64,000 nt of DNA from Clostridium amylolyticum (GCF_900142075.1 NZ_FQZO01000003.1:496001-560000); one strand, 5' to 3'; positions 15,128 to 24,066 are shown, numbered from the stretch's first letter. The notes: a model not told the origin generated them from the sequence alone. Translations and numbers: made by a program.

Positions 15128-15405
15128 AAAAGCTCGCCCCTAAAAAGGGACGAGCATTACTCGCGTTACCACCCTAATTCTATTATTATAAAAAATAAAG
15201 TATAATATAATAATAGCACTCTACACAGTACAGCATGATACTGGTTCCTTATAATGGTGGACATCCATCAAACCTTACTATATTTGGGGTTTGCTTCTCG
15301 GAGATGATTTTCAGCTATAGTCTGAACATTGGCTTTCAGCAATTACCAACTCTCTTTAGAACAGATTGTACAACTTACTTGTTCTCTTCATAAAATTTAT
15401 TTTTT
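15128..15405 (-). promoter_or_regulatory. T-box leader of brnQ, probably isoleucine-specific
   Basis: Read on the minus strand, the leader has Stem I features (AGAGAGTTGGTAATTGCTGA then AAGCCAA), followed by TGAAAATCATCTCCGAG. In that segment the specifier position reads most simply as ATC (Ile). The T-box sequence AGGGTGGTAACGCG is at 15175-15162. The terminator GCTCGTCCC / GGGGCGAGC then TTTTATTTT is at about 15156-15127. AGGGTGGTAACGCG can alternatively form the antiterminator. The specifier choice fits BrnQ; the exact codon is inferred from position rather than folded computationally. Confidence 0.92.
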
Positions 15406-15416
15406 CTTTTTTATAT

Positions 15417-15445
15417 TTTATACCATGGAGTTTATTTATTGTCAA
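15417..15445 (-). promoter_or_regulatory. Sigma-A-type promoter for the brnQ T-box transcript
   Basis: On the minus strand TTGACA (15445-15440), 17 bases, then TATAAA (15422-15417), placing the start a few bases before Stem I. Confidence 0.75.
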
Positions 15446-15632
15446 GGTTTTAATAAGGGGGATTATGTGGAAAATAATCGTATAATTTTAAAATTATAGG
15501 CATAAAGTTCGTATTTTTGCTATTTGTTAAATTAATAGTAAGGATAAAATAAAAAATACTTTTCAATTAGTATTTTATTAATGTTATAATCAATATGTTG
15601 GAAAAAGATAACGGTAAGGAAGGATGGGGTAA

Positions 15633-16991
15633 ATGGATTCCAAGGAAAGACGAGAGCTTATATTAAAGGGTAACATGTATAAAGTAATAATAACACTTTC
15701 ATTACCCATTATGATTAATAATTTGATTCAGACCTTGTATAATTTAGCAGATGGAGTTTGGGTAAGCAAAATAAGTTCTGTACACTTTGCGGCCACCTCG
15801 TTTGTTTGGCCAGTGAATTTCCTTTTTGTTTCTTTGGGAATAGGCTTATCTATAGCAGGTACATCTATTTTATCTCAGCTTATTGGAGCCTCTAAGTATG
15901 AAGAAGCCAATAAATATTCCAGTCAGCTTATAGCTATTTCTTTTATTACTTCCATAGTTTTTGCCATAATTGGATATATAATAAGTCCTATTATAATTAA
16001 ACTCATGGGAGGAACAGGAAGCCTTGCAGAGTACAGTAATATATATTTGAAAATAACATTTTTGGACATGCCCTTTATGTTTTTATTTTTTAACTATAAT
16101 TCTATAATGAATGCTCAAGGTAATACTTTACAGCCAACTATACTAAGTGCTATAAGTGCTATATTAAATGTAGTATTAGATCCAATTTTTATATTTAATT
16201 TTAACATGGGCATTGCAGGAGCAGCTATAGCAACCCTTTTAACCAAAGCACTTTTAGCTGCAGCCGGGTTTTATATGCTTATTAAAAAGCCAGGAATGAT
16301 AAAAATAAATTTTAAAGGTTTTAAGTTTGATAAAAATGTAATTAAAAAGATAGTAAAAATAGCACTTCCCTCATCCGTAGGGCAATCTGGTTCTGCCTTG
16401 GGTTTTATGGTTTTAAATAGCTTTATAGCTTCTTATGGAACGGCTACCATAGCTGCTTTTGGTATGGTAAACAGGATAACAGGACTTATAATGCAGCCGG
16501 CTATGGGGGTAGGAGCCGCTTTGACAGCAGTAGTGGGACAAAACCTTGGCTCAGATCAGCTGGAAAGAGTTAAAGAAGCATTTATAAAATCCCTAAAGCT
16601 CACCATAGCATTTTCTGTGGTGGGATGTGCAATTATGCTTATTTGGGACAATGCAATTATTAATTTCTTTATACAATCTAGAGATGATGAGCAAGTTATA
16701 TCTCAAGGAATAACTTATCTCCAGTATATTTCCTATTCCATGCCTTTAATGGGCATATTCAGCATATTTCAAGGAATATTCCAAGGCTCAGGTCATACCA
16801 AATATTCCATGTCTATGGAAATTGGAAGGCTTTGGCTGGTAAGGCTGCCTATGATACTTCTATTTAAATACCTTACGGATGTTGGGCCTACAGGAATTTG
16901 GTTTTCCATGAGTTTTAGCAACCTCATAGTGTGTATTTACGGCTATATGATTTATCGCAGAAACAAGTGGCAGAGAAAACTAATTAAATAA
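15633..16991 (+). CDS. MATE-family multidrug/cation antiporter
   Basis: A 452-residue MATE transporter with 12 predicted membrane helices in two homologous halves (LSLPIMINNLIQTLYNLADGVWVS near residue 17; IALPSSVGQSGSALGFMVLNS near 245). It uses a Na+ or H+ gradient to expel cationic compounds. RBS AAGGAAGGATGG lies before ATG 15633. Upstream, TGTTATAAT at about 15582-15590 is an extended -10 without an obvious -35. It is monocistronic and ends at a very strong shared terminator with the convergent lactonase gene. The substrate is unknown. Confidence 0.93.
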   Translation: MDSKERRELILKGNMYKVIITLSLPIMINNLIQTLYNLADGVWVSKISSVHFAATSFVWPVNFLFVSLGIGLSIAGTSILSQLIGASKYEEANKYSSQLIAISFITSIVFAIIGYIISPIIIKLMGGTGSLAEYSNIYLKITFLDMPFMFLFFNYNSIMNAQGNTLQPTILSAISAILNVVLDPIFIFNFNMGIAGAAIATLLTKALLAAAGFYMLIKKPGMIKINFKGFKFDKNVIKKIVKIALPSSVGQSGSALGFMVLNSFIASYGTATIAAFGMVNRITGLIMQPAMGVGAALTAVVGQNLGSDQLERVKEAFIKSLKLTIAFSVVGCAIMLIWDNAIINFFIQSRDDEQVISQGITYLQYISYSMPLMGIFSIFQGIFQGSGHTKYSMSMEIGRLWLVRLPMILLFKYLTDVGPTGIWFSMSFSNLIVCIYGYMIYRRNKWQRKLIK

Positions 16992-16997
16992 AATACA

Positions 16998-17065
16998 AAA
17001 AAATGTCACCGCCCCTGGGGTGCTTCCTTTTCACTGGAAGCACCCCAGGGGCGGTGACATTTTTT
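16998..17065. terminator. 30-bp perfect bidirectional hairpin with CCCCTGGGG core
   Basis: Arms 16998-17027 and 17036-17065 are perfectly complementary (A6 at one end, T6 at the other, core CGCCCCTGGGGTG) around an eight-base loop. It separates the convergent MATE and lactonase genes and can terminate both. The arm length and GC core are unusual for this AT-rich DNA. Confidence 0.93.
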
Positions 17066-17067
17066 GA

Positions 17068-18162
17068 CTATTCCTGTAGGTTTATAAACTTAACGCACAC
17101 GGGATTTGGTATGTTTATAGATTCGCCTATATGTTTTAACGTACCTGTTTCTTCATTAATAGAGTAGGTGACTATATTACTGGTATTTTGGTTTGCTGCA
17201 ATAAGAAATCTTCCGGTGGGGTCTATGTTAAAGTCCCTAGGACCATCTCCTAAAGTTGAGTGATGGGAAATAGGTTGTAACTTACCGGTTTCACCGTCTA
17301 CTGAAAATACTGCTATGCTGTTATGACCTCTATTGGAAGTGTATAAATATCTGCCATCTTTGGATATATGAATAGCAGCACCGGTATTATCTCCATTAAA
17401 GTCCATAGGAAGAGTTGAAATGTACTCAATTTCTTTTAAATTAAAATCTTGTGGATTATATTCCAGCACAACTACTTCAGAGCTTAGTTCTGTAATAACA
17501 TATATAAACTTCCCATTAGGATGAAATACTAAATGTCTTGGTCCGCAACCAGGTTTTAGAGAGATGGAAAGATTTAAATTATGGTGTAGTTTTCCTTTTT
17601 CAAAGTCAAAATCGTAAGCTTCTATTCTATCGGTACCTAAATCCACAGCAAATAAATATTTTTCATCAGGAGAGAGGGAAGCAAAGTGTACATGAGGAGC
17701 TTCCTGCCTTTCTTTATTAGGGCCAGAACCAGTGTGTCTTATAATGTCTGAGGGCATGGCCACACTTCCTGCATCTGTTATAGGAAATACCGACAAAGTA
17801 CCTTCATGATAATTTGCTGAAAAAACATACCTGCTATTTTTATCTATACTTACATGACAAGGAGATTTCCCTTCTAAGGTTTCATAATTCAATAATTTCA
17901 ATTCGCCAGTGGAGGAATTTAGAGTGTATGCGCTTACTCCATTACTTTCTAAATTTTTTTCATTGGGTGCTTTAACTACAGAGTAAAGATATTTATTATT
18001 CTTATCAATAGCTATATAAGTAGGGTTCCCAAGTTTTGCAGCGACACTTATATTTTCTATGGATCCGGATTCAGTGTCTAAAGTAAAACCATAAATCCCT
18101 TCACTACCTCCCTGGGTGTATGTCCCAATATAACCTATTAGTTTATCTGTGCTTATTTCCAT
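17068..18162 (-). CDS. Lactonase-family beta-propeller protein (6-phosphogluconolactonase, YkgB/Pgl type)
   Basis: A 364-residue seven-bladed beta-propeller of the lactonase family (PF10282), related to E. coli Pgl, which hydrolyses 6-phosphogluconolactone. Repeating blade motifs include GYIGTYTQGGSEGIY at the N-terminus, SPCHVSIDKNSRYVFSANYHEGTLSVF, GPRHLVFHPNGKFIYVI and GPRDFNIDPTGRFLIAANQ. The conserved HVHFASLSPDEKYLFAVDLGTD block is in the middle. There is no signal peptide. ATG 18162 follows a CAGGAGG site. No oxidative pentose phosphate gene is adjacent, so the natural lactone is unproven. Confidence 0.88.
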   Translation of the reverse strand: MEISTDKLIGYIGTYTQGGSEGIYGFTLDTESGSIENISVAAKLGNPTYIAIDKNNKYLYSVVKAPNEKNLESNGVSAYTLNSSTGELKLLNYETLEGKSPCHVSIDKNSRYVFSANYHEGTLSVFPITDAGSVAMPSDIIRHTGSGPNKERQEAPHVHFASLSPDEKYLFAVDLGTDRIEAYDFDFEKGKLHHNLNLSISLKPGCGPRHLVFHPNGKFIYVITELSSEVVVLEYNPQDFNLKEIEYISTLPMDFNGDNTGAAIHISKDGRYLYTSNRGHNSIAVFSVDGETGKLQPISHHSTLGDGPRDFNIDPTGRFLIAANQNTSNIVTYSINEETGTLKHIGESINIPNPVCVKFINLQE

Positions 18163-18443
18163 GACACAAACCTCCTGTTGATTTCATTGCTATAAGTTAA
18201 TTAATTCATTTAATATGATTATACCTCATTATTCCATTATAAATATTTCTATTATAAAAGTTTAAATATTTTTAAATTATGCATTATTTTTTTATTTTAA
18301 AATTATTAACTTTTAGGTTTATTGAGTTATAATATATATGCTGAAAAATTCGTTATTTAGATTTTATGATAGGAAGTATGTGTTAAAAGGATGTAGATAT
18401 AACCTATAACCACAGGAAAGTTTTTACTCTTAAGGAGGTAATT

Positions 18444-19232
18444 ATGAATAATTTCACAGTTCTTATGTATCATGACATAGTGCCAAAGGAAACTTTTAAT
18501 TATGATAAAAATCAAGGGATTAAGGTAAAACAAGACTATAAAGATAAGCTTCCAAAACCTTTATTCACTTATGTAGAGGAATTTGAAAAGCAGATGAAAT
18601 ATCTTTATGAAAATAACTACAAAATCTTAGAGCTTAAAGATATTGAGAATTTTTATTGTAATGGTAAAACTCTTCCAGACAAATGCGTGCTTATTACCTT
18701 CGATGATATGTATAAATCTGCAAAAATATATGCCTACCCAATTTTGAAAAAGTATAATTTCTCTGCAGTGGGCTTTTTGGTGGAGGATTGGATTTTTCAT
18801 AATGAGGAGGAGAATTCCCTAGAAGCCTCTGTTTGTATGTGTGAAAATGAACTCATAGAAATAGGAGAAGTATTTGAATTTGCCAATCATTCTAAGGCTT
18901 TACATACAAGAAAGAAGCAAGGAACGGCACTTCAATCAGTAAGTGAAGAAGATTTTTGCAATGATTTGAAAAGTTGTGGAGAATTTATAAAAAAGATCAA
19001 TAAAAGCCCTCTAGAAAAGAATTATACACATAAGGATTTCAAGAGTGCCTATGCTTACCCTTTTGGGATATATGATGAAAAAATAATACAGCAATTGAAG
19101 AACCATGGATACTCTTTAGCTTTCACTACAAAGCCAGGAATAAACCATGGTGACACAAATCCCTTGGAACTCTGTAGAAATGCGGTGATGCTGGATTGGG
19201 AACTTGAGGATTTTATAAAGTTATTTAAATAG
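18444..19232 (+). CDS. Polysaccharide deacetylase-family protein (PgaB/YxkH-like NodB domain)
   Basis: A 262-residue carbohydrate esterase family 4 (NodB-fold) protein. Motif 1 is LITFDDMYKSA (about residues 82-92) with the two Asp. Motif 2 is NHSKALH with an H-x4-H spacing, as in PgaB/IcaB rather than the common H-x3-H. Motif 3 is AYAYPFGIYDE. These provide the metal site for removal of N-acetyl groups from amino-sugar polymers. The beginning NNFTVLMYHDIV is typical of the YxkH/PgaB subgroup. There is no signal peptide or membrane anchor, which is odd for a cell-surface enzyme. AAGGAGG precedes ATG 18444. No polymer biosynthesis gene is nearby; the substrate is unknown. Confidence 0.85.
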   Translation: MNNFTVLMYHDIVPKETFNYDKNQGIKVKQDYKDKLPKPLFTYVEEFEKQMKYLYENNYKILELKDIENFYCNGKTLPDKCVLITFDDMYKSAKIYAYPILKKYNFSAVGFLVEDWIFHNEEENSLEASVCMCENELIEIGEVFEFANHSKALHTRKKQGTALQSVSEEDFCNDLKSCGEFIKKINKSPLEKNYTHKDFKSAYAYPFGIYDEKIIQQLKNHGYSLAFTTKPGINHGDTNPLELCRNAVMLDWELEDFIKLFK

Positions 19233-19426
19233 AATAATTCTGTTAAGTTCATTGCTCTAATATATGAGAATAAGGTAAATAGTTATGTACAAGCTTATTA
19301 CTATTTATTTATATGTTTAAAAATAAATTCAATTATTGCTATGTTTAAACTGATTTCCTTACTAAAATTCAGTAGAGCAGTGTTCACATCAATAGCAAAA
19401 TCTTTATAAAATATTGGAGGAATAAT

Positions 19427-20359
19427 ATGAAGAAAAAATTATTTACAGCAATAGTAGCAGCAATAACTGTATCCATGATGATTTTATCCGGTTGTGGAAA
19501 AGAAAAAAACGTAGAAAGTAAAAAAATAGTATTTGGAACATTACCAGCAGAATCTGCCATTCCTATAATAGTGGCAAAAGAAAAGGGCTTTTTTGAAAAG
19601 CAGGGGGTAGAAGTAGAGCTTCAAGCCTTTAATTCGCCCTTTGATCGCGATGCTGCTGTACAAGCAGGTAAGATTGATGGAATCATAGCAGATGTTATGA
19701 CATCTTTGGTATATCATAATGCAGGAGTAGGCATGAAGATAACTTCAGATATTAATGAAGACTTTAAGCTTTTAACTTCACCAAAGTCTGGTATAGATAG
19801 CTTTGATAAGCTTAATAATAAGGATGTTTCTATTGTGCCAAACTATGTGTTAGAGTATATAATGGATGAGATGGCTGCAAAGAACAATATAAAATATAAG
19901 ATAGTAACCATACCTTCCATATCCGCAAGATTTGAAGCCCTCCTTGCAGATAAAGTTAGTGCGGTAGTTTTCACAGAGCCTCAATCCACTATGCTTAAGC
20001 AAAGAGGAGCAAAAGTTCTAGCAAGTTCCAAAGAATATGGATTAAAAGCAGGAGCTATACTATTTAACGAAAAAACCATAAAAGAGAACTCTAATGGAGT
20101 AAAAGAATTCTATGCAGCTTATAATGACGCTATTGACTATATTAATAAAACCGATGCTTCACAGTATAGTGATATATTAAAAAAATATACCTTCCCAGAT
20201 TCAGTTACTCAATATCTTAAAGGAGAAGCTAAATACAGCAAAGCTGAAAAGATTACTGAAGATTCCTTTAATAGTGTAATGAAATGGACAAGAAATAAAA
20301 ACCTCATTTCAAAAGAGTTTAATTTCCAAGACATAAGCGATTTTCAATTTATTAAGTAG
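19427..20359 (+). CDS. NitT/TauT-type ABC substrate-binding lipoprotein, orphan
   Basis: A 310-residue extracytoplasmic binding protein of the SsuA/TauA/ThiY type. It has a lipoprotein signal with LSGC at residue 23, then FGTLPAESAIPIIVAKEKGFFEKQGVEVEL, the classic first lobe. DGIIADVMTSLVY and SAVVFTEPQSTMLKQRGAKVL follow. Members bind sulfonates, nitrate, pyrimidine thiamine precursors or other small molecules. Neither the permease nor the ATPase is adjacent. Instead an EamA transporter follows 11 bases later, so either the import complex is encoded elsewhere or the protein works in another way. TTGGAGGAATAAT precedes ATG 19427. Confidence 0.88.
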   Translation: MKKKLFTAIVAAITVSMMILSGCGKEKNVESKKIVFGTLPAESAIPIIVAKEKGFFEKQGVEVELQAFNSPFDRDAAVQAGKIDGIIADVMTSLVYHNAGVGMKITSDINEDFKLLTSPKSGIDSFDKLNNKDVSIVPNYVLEYIMDEMAAKNNIKYKIVTIPSISARFEALLADKVSAVVFTEPQSTMLKQRGAKVLASSKEYGLKAGAILFNEKTIKENSNGVKEFYAAYNDAIDYINKTDASQYSDILKKYTFPDSVTQYLKGEAKYSKAEKITEDSFNSVMKWTRNKNLISKEFNFQDISDFQFIK

Positions 20360-20370
20360 GAGGCTTTAGT

Positions 20371-21246
20371 GTGGCAAGGGATAAAAAGATTCAAGGAATT
20401 ATATATGCATTCATTTCTGCCTGCGCTTTTGGTTTTATTCCTATTTTTGCTAGATTTGCTTATAATGCTGGTATTACACCAGTTACAGTAATATTTTTAA
20501 GATTTTTATTTTCAATAATTATACTTTTATTTTATTTTCTAATTAATAAAATAGACTTTAGAATAGAAAAGAAATTACTGCCTCAGTTTGCTTTTCTGGG
20601 GATTATAGGTAATGGAGCTACAGGTATTACTTTATTTTTGTCCTATAATTATATTTCATCAGGTTTATCCACTGTAATTCATTTTATATATCCTGCTATA
20701 GTCACTTTGTTTTCTATAGTATTTTTTAAAGAAAAGATTAATTTAAGGAAAATTATATCATTAGTATTTTGCATAGCAGGAGTGTATGTACTTATAGGGT
20801 TTAGCGCTGTAAAACTAGATATAAGAGGAGTAACTCTCTCTTTAGCATCAGGAGTACTTTATTCAATTTATATATTAGGTATAGACCATAGTGATATAAG
20901 AAAGGTAGATACCCTTGTAATTACCTTTTATGTGTTAATATTTTCTTTAATAGGAGCCTTAACTTTTGGAATTATAGATAATAGTATTTCTTTTAACTTT
21001 CAGCCTCAGGGTTATGTTTATGTAGTTGCATTATCATTAATTTGTACAATAATAGCATTAAGTATTTTTGCTAAGGCTATAATGATGATAGGCTCCTCTA
21101 ATGCATCTATATTAAGTACTTTAGAGCCTATAACCAGCATTATTTTAAGTGCTATAATCTTTGGAGAAAGTATCACCATAAACACTATTTTAGGAAGTAT
21201 GCTTATAATAAGCTCAGTATATATTTTAATAATCAGCAAAAAATAA
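20371..21246 (+). CDS. EamA/DMT-family transporter
   Basis: A 291-residue protein with ten hydrophobic helices in two EamA repeats (YAFISACAFGFIPIFARFAYNAGI near residue 12; GVTLSLASGVLYSIYILGID near 153). It belongs to the drug/metabolite transporter superfamily, mostly exporters of amino acids or metabolites. The start is GTG 20371 with AGGAGG eight bases upstream. It is co-transcribed with the preceding binding lipoprotein, with an 11-base gap. The substrate is unknown. Confidence 0.9.
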   Translation: MARDKKIQGIIYAFISACAFGFIPIFARFAYNAGITPVTVIFLRFLFSIIILLFYFLINKIDFRIEKKLLPQFAFLGIIGNGATGITLFLSYNYISSGLSTVIHFIYPAIVTLFSIVFFKEKINLRKIISLVFCIAGVYVLIGFSAVKLDIRGVTLSLASGVLYSIYILGIDHSDIRKVDTLVITFYVLIFSLIGALTFGIIDNSISFNFQPQGYVYVVALSLICTIIALSIFAKAIMMIGSSNASILSTLEPITSIILSAIIFGESITINTILGSMLIISSVYILIISKK

Positions 21247-21294
21247 ATAAAGTTCTTAATAATCTTAAATTTAACATAATTAACAATTACTTTA

Positions 21295-21322
21295 TTGACT
21301 GTGTATAGATCAGTGCTATAAT
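21295..21322 (+). promoter_or_regulatory. Promoter for the phasin-like gene
   Basis: TTGACT (21295-21300), 16-base spacer, TATAAT (21317-21322). A small palindrome GACCTTTAGGTC (about 21336-21347) follows in the leader. Confidence 0.75.
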
Positions 21323-21368
21323 TGTGGTTAAGATAGACCTTTAGGTCAAAAATAGGAGGTGTTTTAAT

Positions 21369-21683
21369 ATGGATGCTAAATTAAAGAATATACTCCTAGC
21401 TGGCATAGGAGCTGCAGCTTATTCTTACGATAAAGCTATGGATATGGTAGAGGATTTTGTTAAAAAAGGTGAACTTACAGTAAATCAAGGAAAAGAACTT
21501 ACTCAAGAACTAAAAAGAACAGTGGAAAAGTGTCATGTCACAGAAGACAATAAAAAAGAAAATCTCAACAATTTGACTGTAGAAAATTTAAAGGATGTTT
21601 TAGAAAGTTTAAATTTAGCTACTAAAGAAGATATTAAAGCACTAGATGAGAGAATTAACAACATTGAGAAGAAAGATTTATAG
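21369..21683 (+). CDS. Phasin-like small helical protein preceding a UbiB-family gene
   Basis: A 104-residue, charged, all-helical protein. The N-terminus KNILLAGIGAAAYSYDKAMDMVEDFVKKGELTVNQGKEL is characteristic of the firmicute phasin-family/PhaP-like group, and the rest is coiled coil (EDIKALDERINNIEKKDL). Phasins coat polyhydroxyalkanoate granules in other bacteria, but no PHA synthase is visible here. In Firmicutes this protein is typically found next to an AarF/UbiB gene, as it is here. It may be a membrane- or lipid-associated partner of that kinase. GGAGGTG precedes ATG 21369. Confidence 0.7.
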   Translation: MDAKLKNILLAGIGAAAYSYDKAMDMVEDFVKKGELTVNQGKELTQELKRTVEKCHVTEDNKKENLNNLTVENLKDVLESLNLATKEDIKALDERINNIEKKDL

Positions 21684-21710
21684 AAATTACAGAATAATAA
21701 GTTATAAAAT

Positions 21711-21748
21711 AAAGTAGATATACCGTAGAGGGTGTCTACTTTATTTTT
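21711..21748 (+). terminator. Hairpin between the phasin-like gene and ubiB-like gene
   Basis: AAAGTAGA pairs with TCTACTTT around TATACCGTAGAGGGTG, followed by ATTTTT. It would uncouple or attenuate transcription into the kinase gene. Confidence 0.7.
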
Positions 21749-21810
21749 ACATAACCACAAATAGATTTTGGTATAATTATATTAGTTAGCACTTAAATGG
21801 AGTTGAGCAA

Positions 21811-23406
21811 ATGGCAAATAGTGATGAAAAGAAAAGAGTCCGGGAAATAATTTCGGTTTTTATTAAACATGGAATGAAAGATGGTATAAAGAGTGTAACA
21901 GATCCATATCAGATAAGACTTGCCTTTGAAGAGTTAGGACCAACTTTTGTAAAAATAGGACAGATATTATCTACAAGAGCTGATATTTTACCAAAGGAAT
22001 ATATACTTGAATTTGAAAAGCTGCAAGATGACGTAAAGGGTGAACCTTATGAAAATGTAAAAGTCATTATAGAAGAAAACCTGGGATGTCCCATAGATGA
22101 AGTGTTTAGATCCTTTAAGCGTAATCCAGAAGCAAGTGCTTCTATGGCTGTAGTGCATAGAGGAGTTTTAAAAGATGGAGAAGAGGTGGTTATAAAGGTA
22201 CAGAGACCTGGTATTAGAGAAACTATGATGAGAGACATTTCTGTACTTAGAAAAATTTCTAGATTTGCAAAGATTGCACCTCAAAGTGATGTTATAGATG
22301 TAAGAGATATCATAGAAGAGCTTTCTCAGGCTATAAATAGAGAACTAGACTTTAATATTGAAGCTTCCAATATAGATATCTTTAGAGAAAACAATAAAGA
22401 TATAGATTGTATAGATTGTCCTAAAGTTTATGATGATTACACCACTTCTAAAATTTTGGTGATGGAGTATGTTAAGGGAACAAAAATTGATGATATAGAA
22501 AATTTGAAAGAAAAGGGCTATGATTTAGAAGATATTTCTGTAAAGTTAGCTAATAATTATTTTAAGCAGATATTTAAAGATGGTTTTTTTCATGCAGATC
22601 CTCATCCAGGTAACATACTTATTAGAGATGGAAAAATTGTCTATATTGACTTTGGACTAGTGGGAAACATAGATAAAGGCATGAGAGACAAGTTTTTAGA
22701 ATTTTTATATGGAGTGGCCTCTAGAAATGTAGAGGTTATGATGTATTCCATTATGAAGATAGGTATACAAAAAGATACTATTAACACTAAGAAACTATAT
22801 TCAGATATTGAGAGCATATATAATACTTATATTGAGACAAACCTCAGTGATATTGATCTTCCACAAATGATGGAACAGGTTTTTAATGCCTGCAGAAAAA
22901 ATAATATAGCTATTCCTAAAAATGTTACCATGATGATGAAAGGGCTAATAACCATTGAAGGCTTGGTGGAAAAAATTAATCCTGATTTAAATATAATGAA
23001 TGTGGCAGTACCTTTTGTTAAACAACAGATGCTGGAAAAAAAAGATATAAAGCATGAATTTTTAGAACAGCTAGAAAATGTTTATTTGCTTTCTAAATCC
23101 GGAGTAAAAATACCGGTAAAGCTGTTAGAACTAATAAATACTACTTTAGCAGGTAAATTGAAGGTTCAGCTAGAGCTAGAAGATAATAATCTGGAACAAG
23201 GTTTTAATGACTTGAATAAAATGGTAAATAGGATGACCTTTGGACTTATTATAGCATCAATAATAGTTGGCTCAGCTATAATAGTAAATTCCAATGCAGG
23301 TCCCAAAATATATGGCATTTCCGCCTTTGGAGCAATAGGGTATCTGGGGGCAGGGATCATGGGCATATGGCTGCTTTATTCCATTTTAAAATCCGGAAAG
23401 ATGTAA
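21811..23406 (+). CDS. AarF/UbiB/ABC1-family atypical kinase
   Basis: A 531-residue member of the UbiB protein-kinase-like family, membrane-anchored by two C-terminal helices (about 475-525). Family marks are the KxGQ motif FVKIGQILSTRADILP, the nucleotide loop ASASMAVVHRGVL with VVIKVQRPG, the catalytic HADPHPGNIL and YIDFG. UbiB proteins act as ATPases in isoprenoid-quinone or lipid metabolism. A strict anaerobe may lack ubiquinone, so the role here is open. The preceding gene is phasin-like. A GGAGTTGAG site precedes ATG 21811. Confidence 0.92.
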   Translation: MANSDEKKRVREIISVFIKHGMKDGIKSVTDPYQIRLAFEELGPTFVKIGQILSTRADILPKEYILEFEKLQDDVKGEPYENVKVIIEENLGCPIDEVFRSFKRNPEASASMAVVHRGVLKDGEEVVIKVQRPGIRETMMRDISVLRKISRFAKIAPQSDVIDVRDIIEELSQAINRELDFNIEASNIDIFRENNKDIDCIDCPKVYDDYTTSKILVMEYVKGTKIDDIENLKEKGYDLEDISVKLANNYFKQIFKDGFFHADPHPGNILIRDGKIVYIDFGLVGNIDKGMRDKFLEFLYGVASRNVEVMMYSIMKIGIQKDTINTKKLYSDIESIYNTYIETNLSDIDLPQMMEQVFNACRKNNIAIPKNVTMMMKGLITIEGLVEKINPDLNIMNVAVPFVKQQMLEKKDIKHEFLEQLENVYLLSKSGVKIPVKLLELINTTLAGKLKVQLELEDNNLEQGFNDLNKMVNRMTFGLIIASIIVGSAIIVNSNAGPKIYGISAFGAIGYLGAGIMGIWLLYSILKSGKM

Positions 23407-23411
23407 AGAAA

Positions 23412-23466
23412 TACCACTGCTCCTGGGGTACTGACATATAATGTCAGTACCCCAGGGGCAGTGGTA
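23412..23466. terminator. 26-bp hairpin with CCCCAGGGG core between convergent genes
   Basis: Arms 23412-23437 and 23441-23466 pair along their whole length with one G-U, leaving a three-base loop. It shares its core with the hairpins at 12491 and 16998. There is no T-tract on the plus strand; TTTCTTTAC follows on the minus strand. Confidence 0.75.
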
Positions 23467-23480
23467 AAATATTACATGGG

Positions 23481-23792
23481 TTATTCCACCCACTTTTCAG
23501 CCCATTTTTGTATTTCACTCATGGAATATTTAAGATCAATGCCTTTTTCCGTAAGCTCGTATTCAATTCTTACAGGAGTTTCTGGATAAACATTTCTTTT
23601 TATAATACCCTCACATTCTAATTCTCTAAAACGCTCAGTTAACATTCTATCACTTAGCTCAGGTATTAAATCTCTTATATCTGAAAATCTTTTAGGCCCT
23701 TCTAGTAAAACTCTAATAATTAGCCCATTCCATTTCTTGCCTAAAAGCTGGAAAGCTTTTTCAAATCGGGGGCATAAATGAAAGTTATTCAT
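23481..23792 (-). CDS. HxlR-family regulator with N-terminal cysteine
   Basis: A 103-residue winged-helix protein of the HxlR/DUF24 family. The motif CPRFEKAFQLLGKKWNGLI begins at Cys7, which corresponds to the redox-sensing Cys of YodB, CatR and HypR. RFSDIRDLIPELSDRMLTERFRELE is the DNA-binding part. It is divergent from pirin and nitroreductase genes, a layout like HypR-HypO, so it probably senses quinones, aldehydes or disulfide stress and controls them. ATG 23792 follows AGAGGTGATAAAT on the minus strand. The ligand is unproven. Confidence 0.88.
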   Translation of the reverse strand: MNNFHLCPRFEKAFQLLGKKWNGLIIRVLLEGPKRFSDIRDLIPELSDRMLTERFRELECEGIIKRNVYPETPVRIEYELTEKGIDLKYSMSEIQKWAEKWVE

Positions 23793-23862
23793 TATTTATC
23801 ACCTCTAATATAATTTTATCACTTATTGAAGAAAAGTAAATATATTATTCACAAAAACTTAC

Positions 23863-23895
23863 TTGACAATAGTAAATAATATATAGTATTATACT
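23863..23895 (+). promoter_or_regulatory. Divergent intergenic promoter and possible HxlR site
   Basis: TTGACA (23863-23868), 18-base spacer, TATTAT (23887-23892). The spacer and -10 contain ATAATA-TATAG-TATTAT, an inverted repeat that could be the HxlR operator. The -10 is about 175 bases before the pirin start. Confidence 0.5.
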
Positions 23896-24066
23896 TACAT
23901 AAAGTAAGTTTAATCTCAAAGATTAATAAATGGTTGTCTAAGGTATTACAAATATATACTAAGTTATATTTAAATAAATAATACTGAATCATAATAAGAA
24001 TAAATATTATTAGTGTATATATTTAAAAAATAATGAAAATCTATAAACGAAAGAGGTGTATAAGTT

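Noticed and set aside
15131..15157. Plain terminator for a gene on the plus strand
   Set aside because: The hairpin belongs to the minus-strand T-box; AGGGTGGTAACGCG directly before it on that strand shows attenuation rather than termination of a plus-strand gene.
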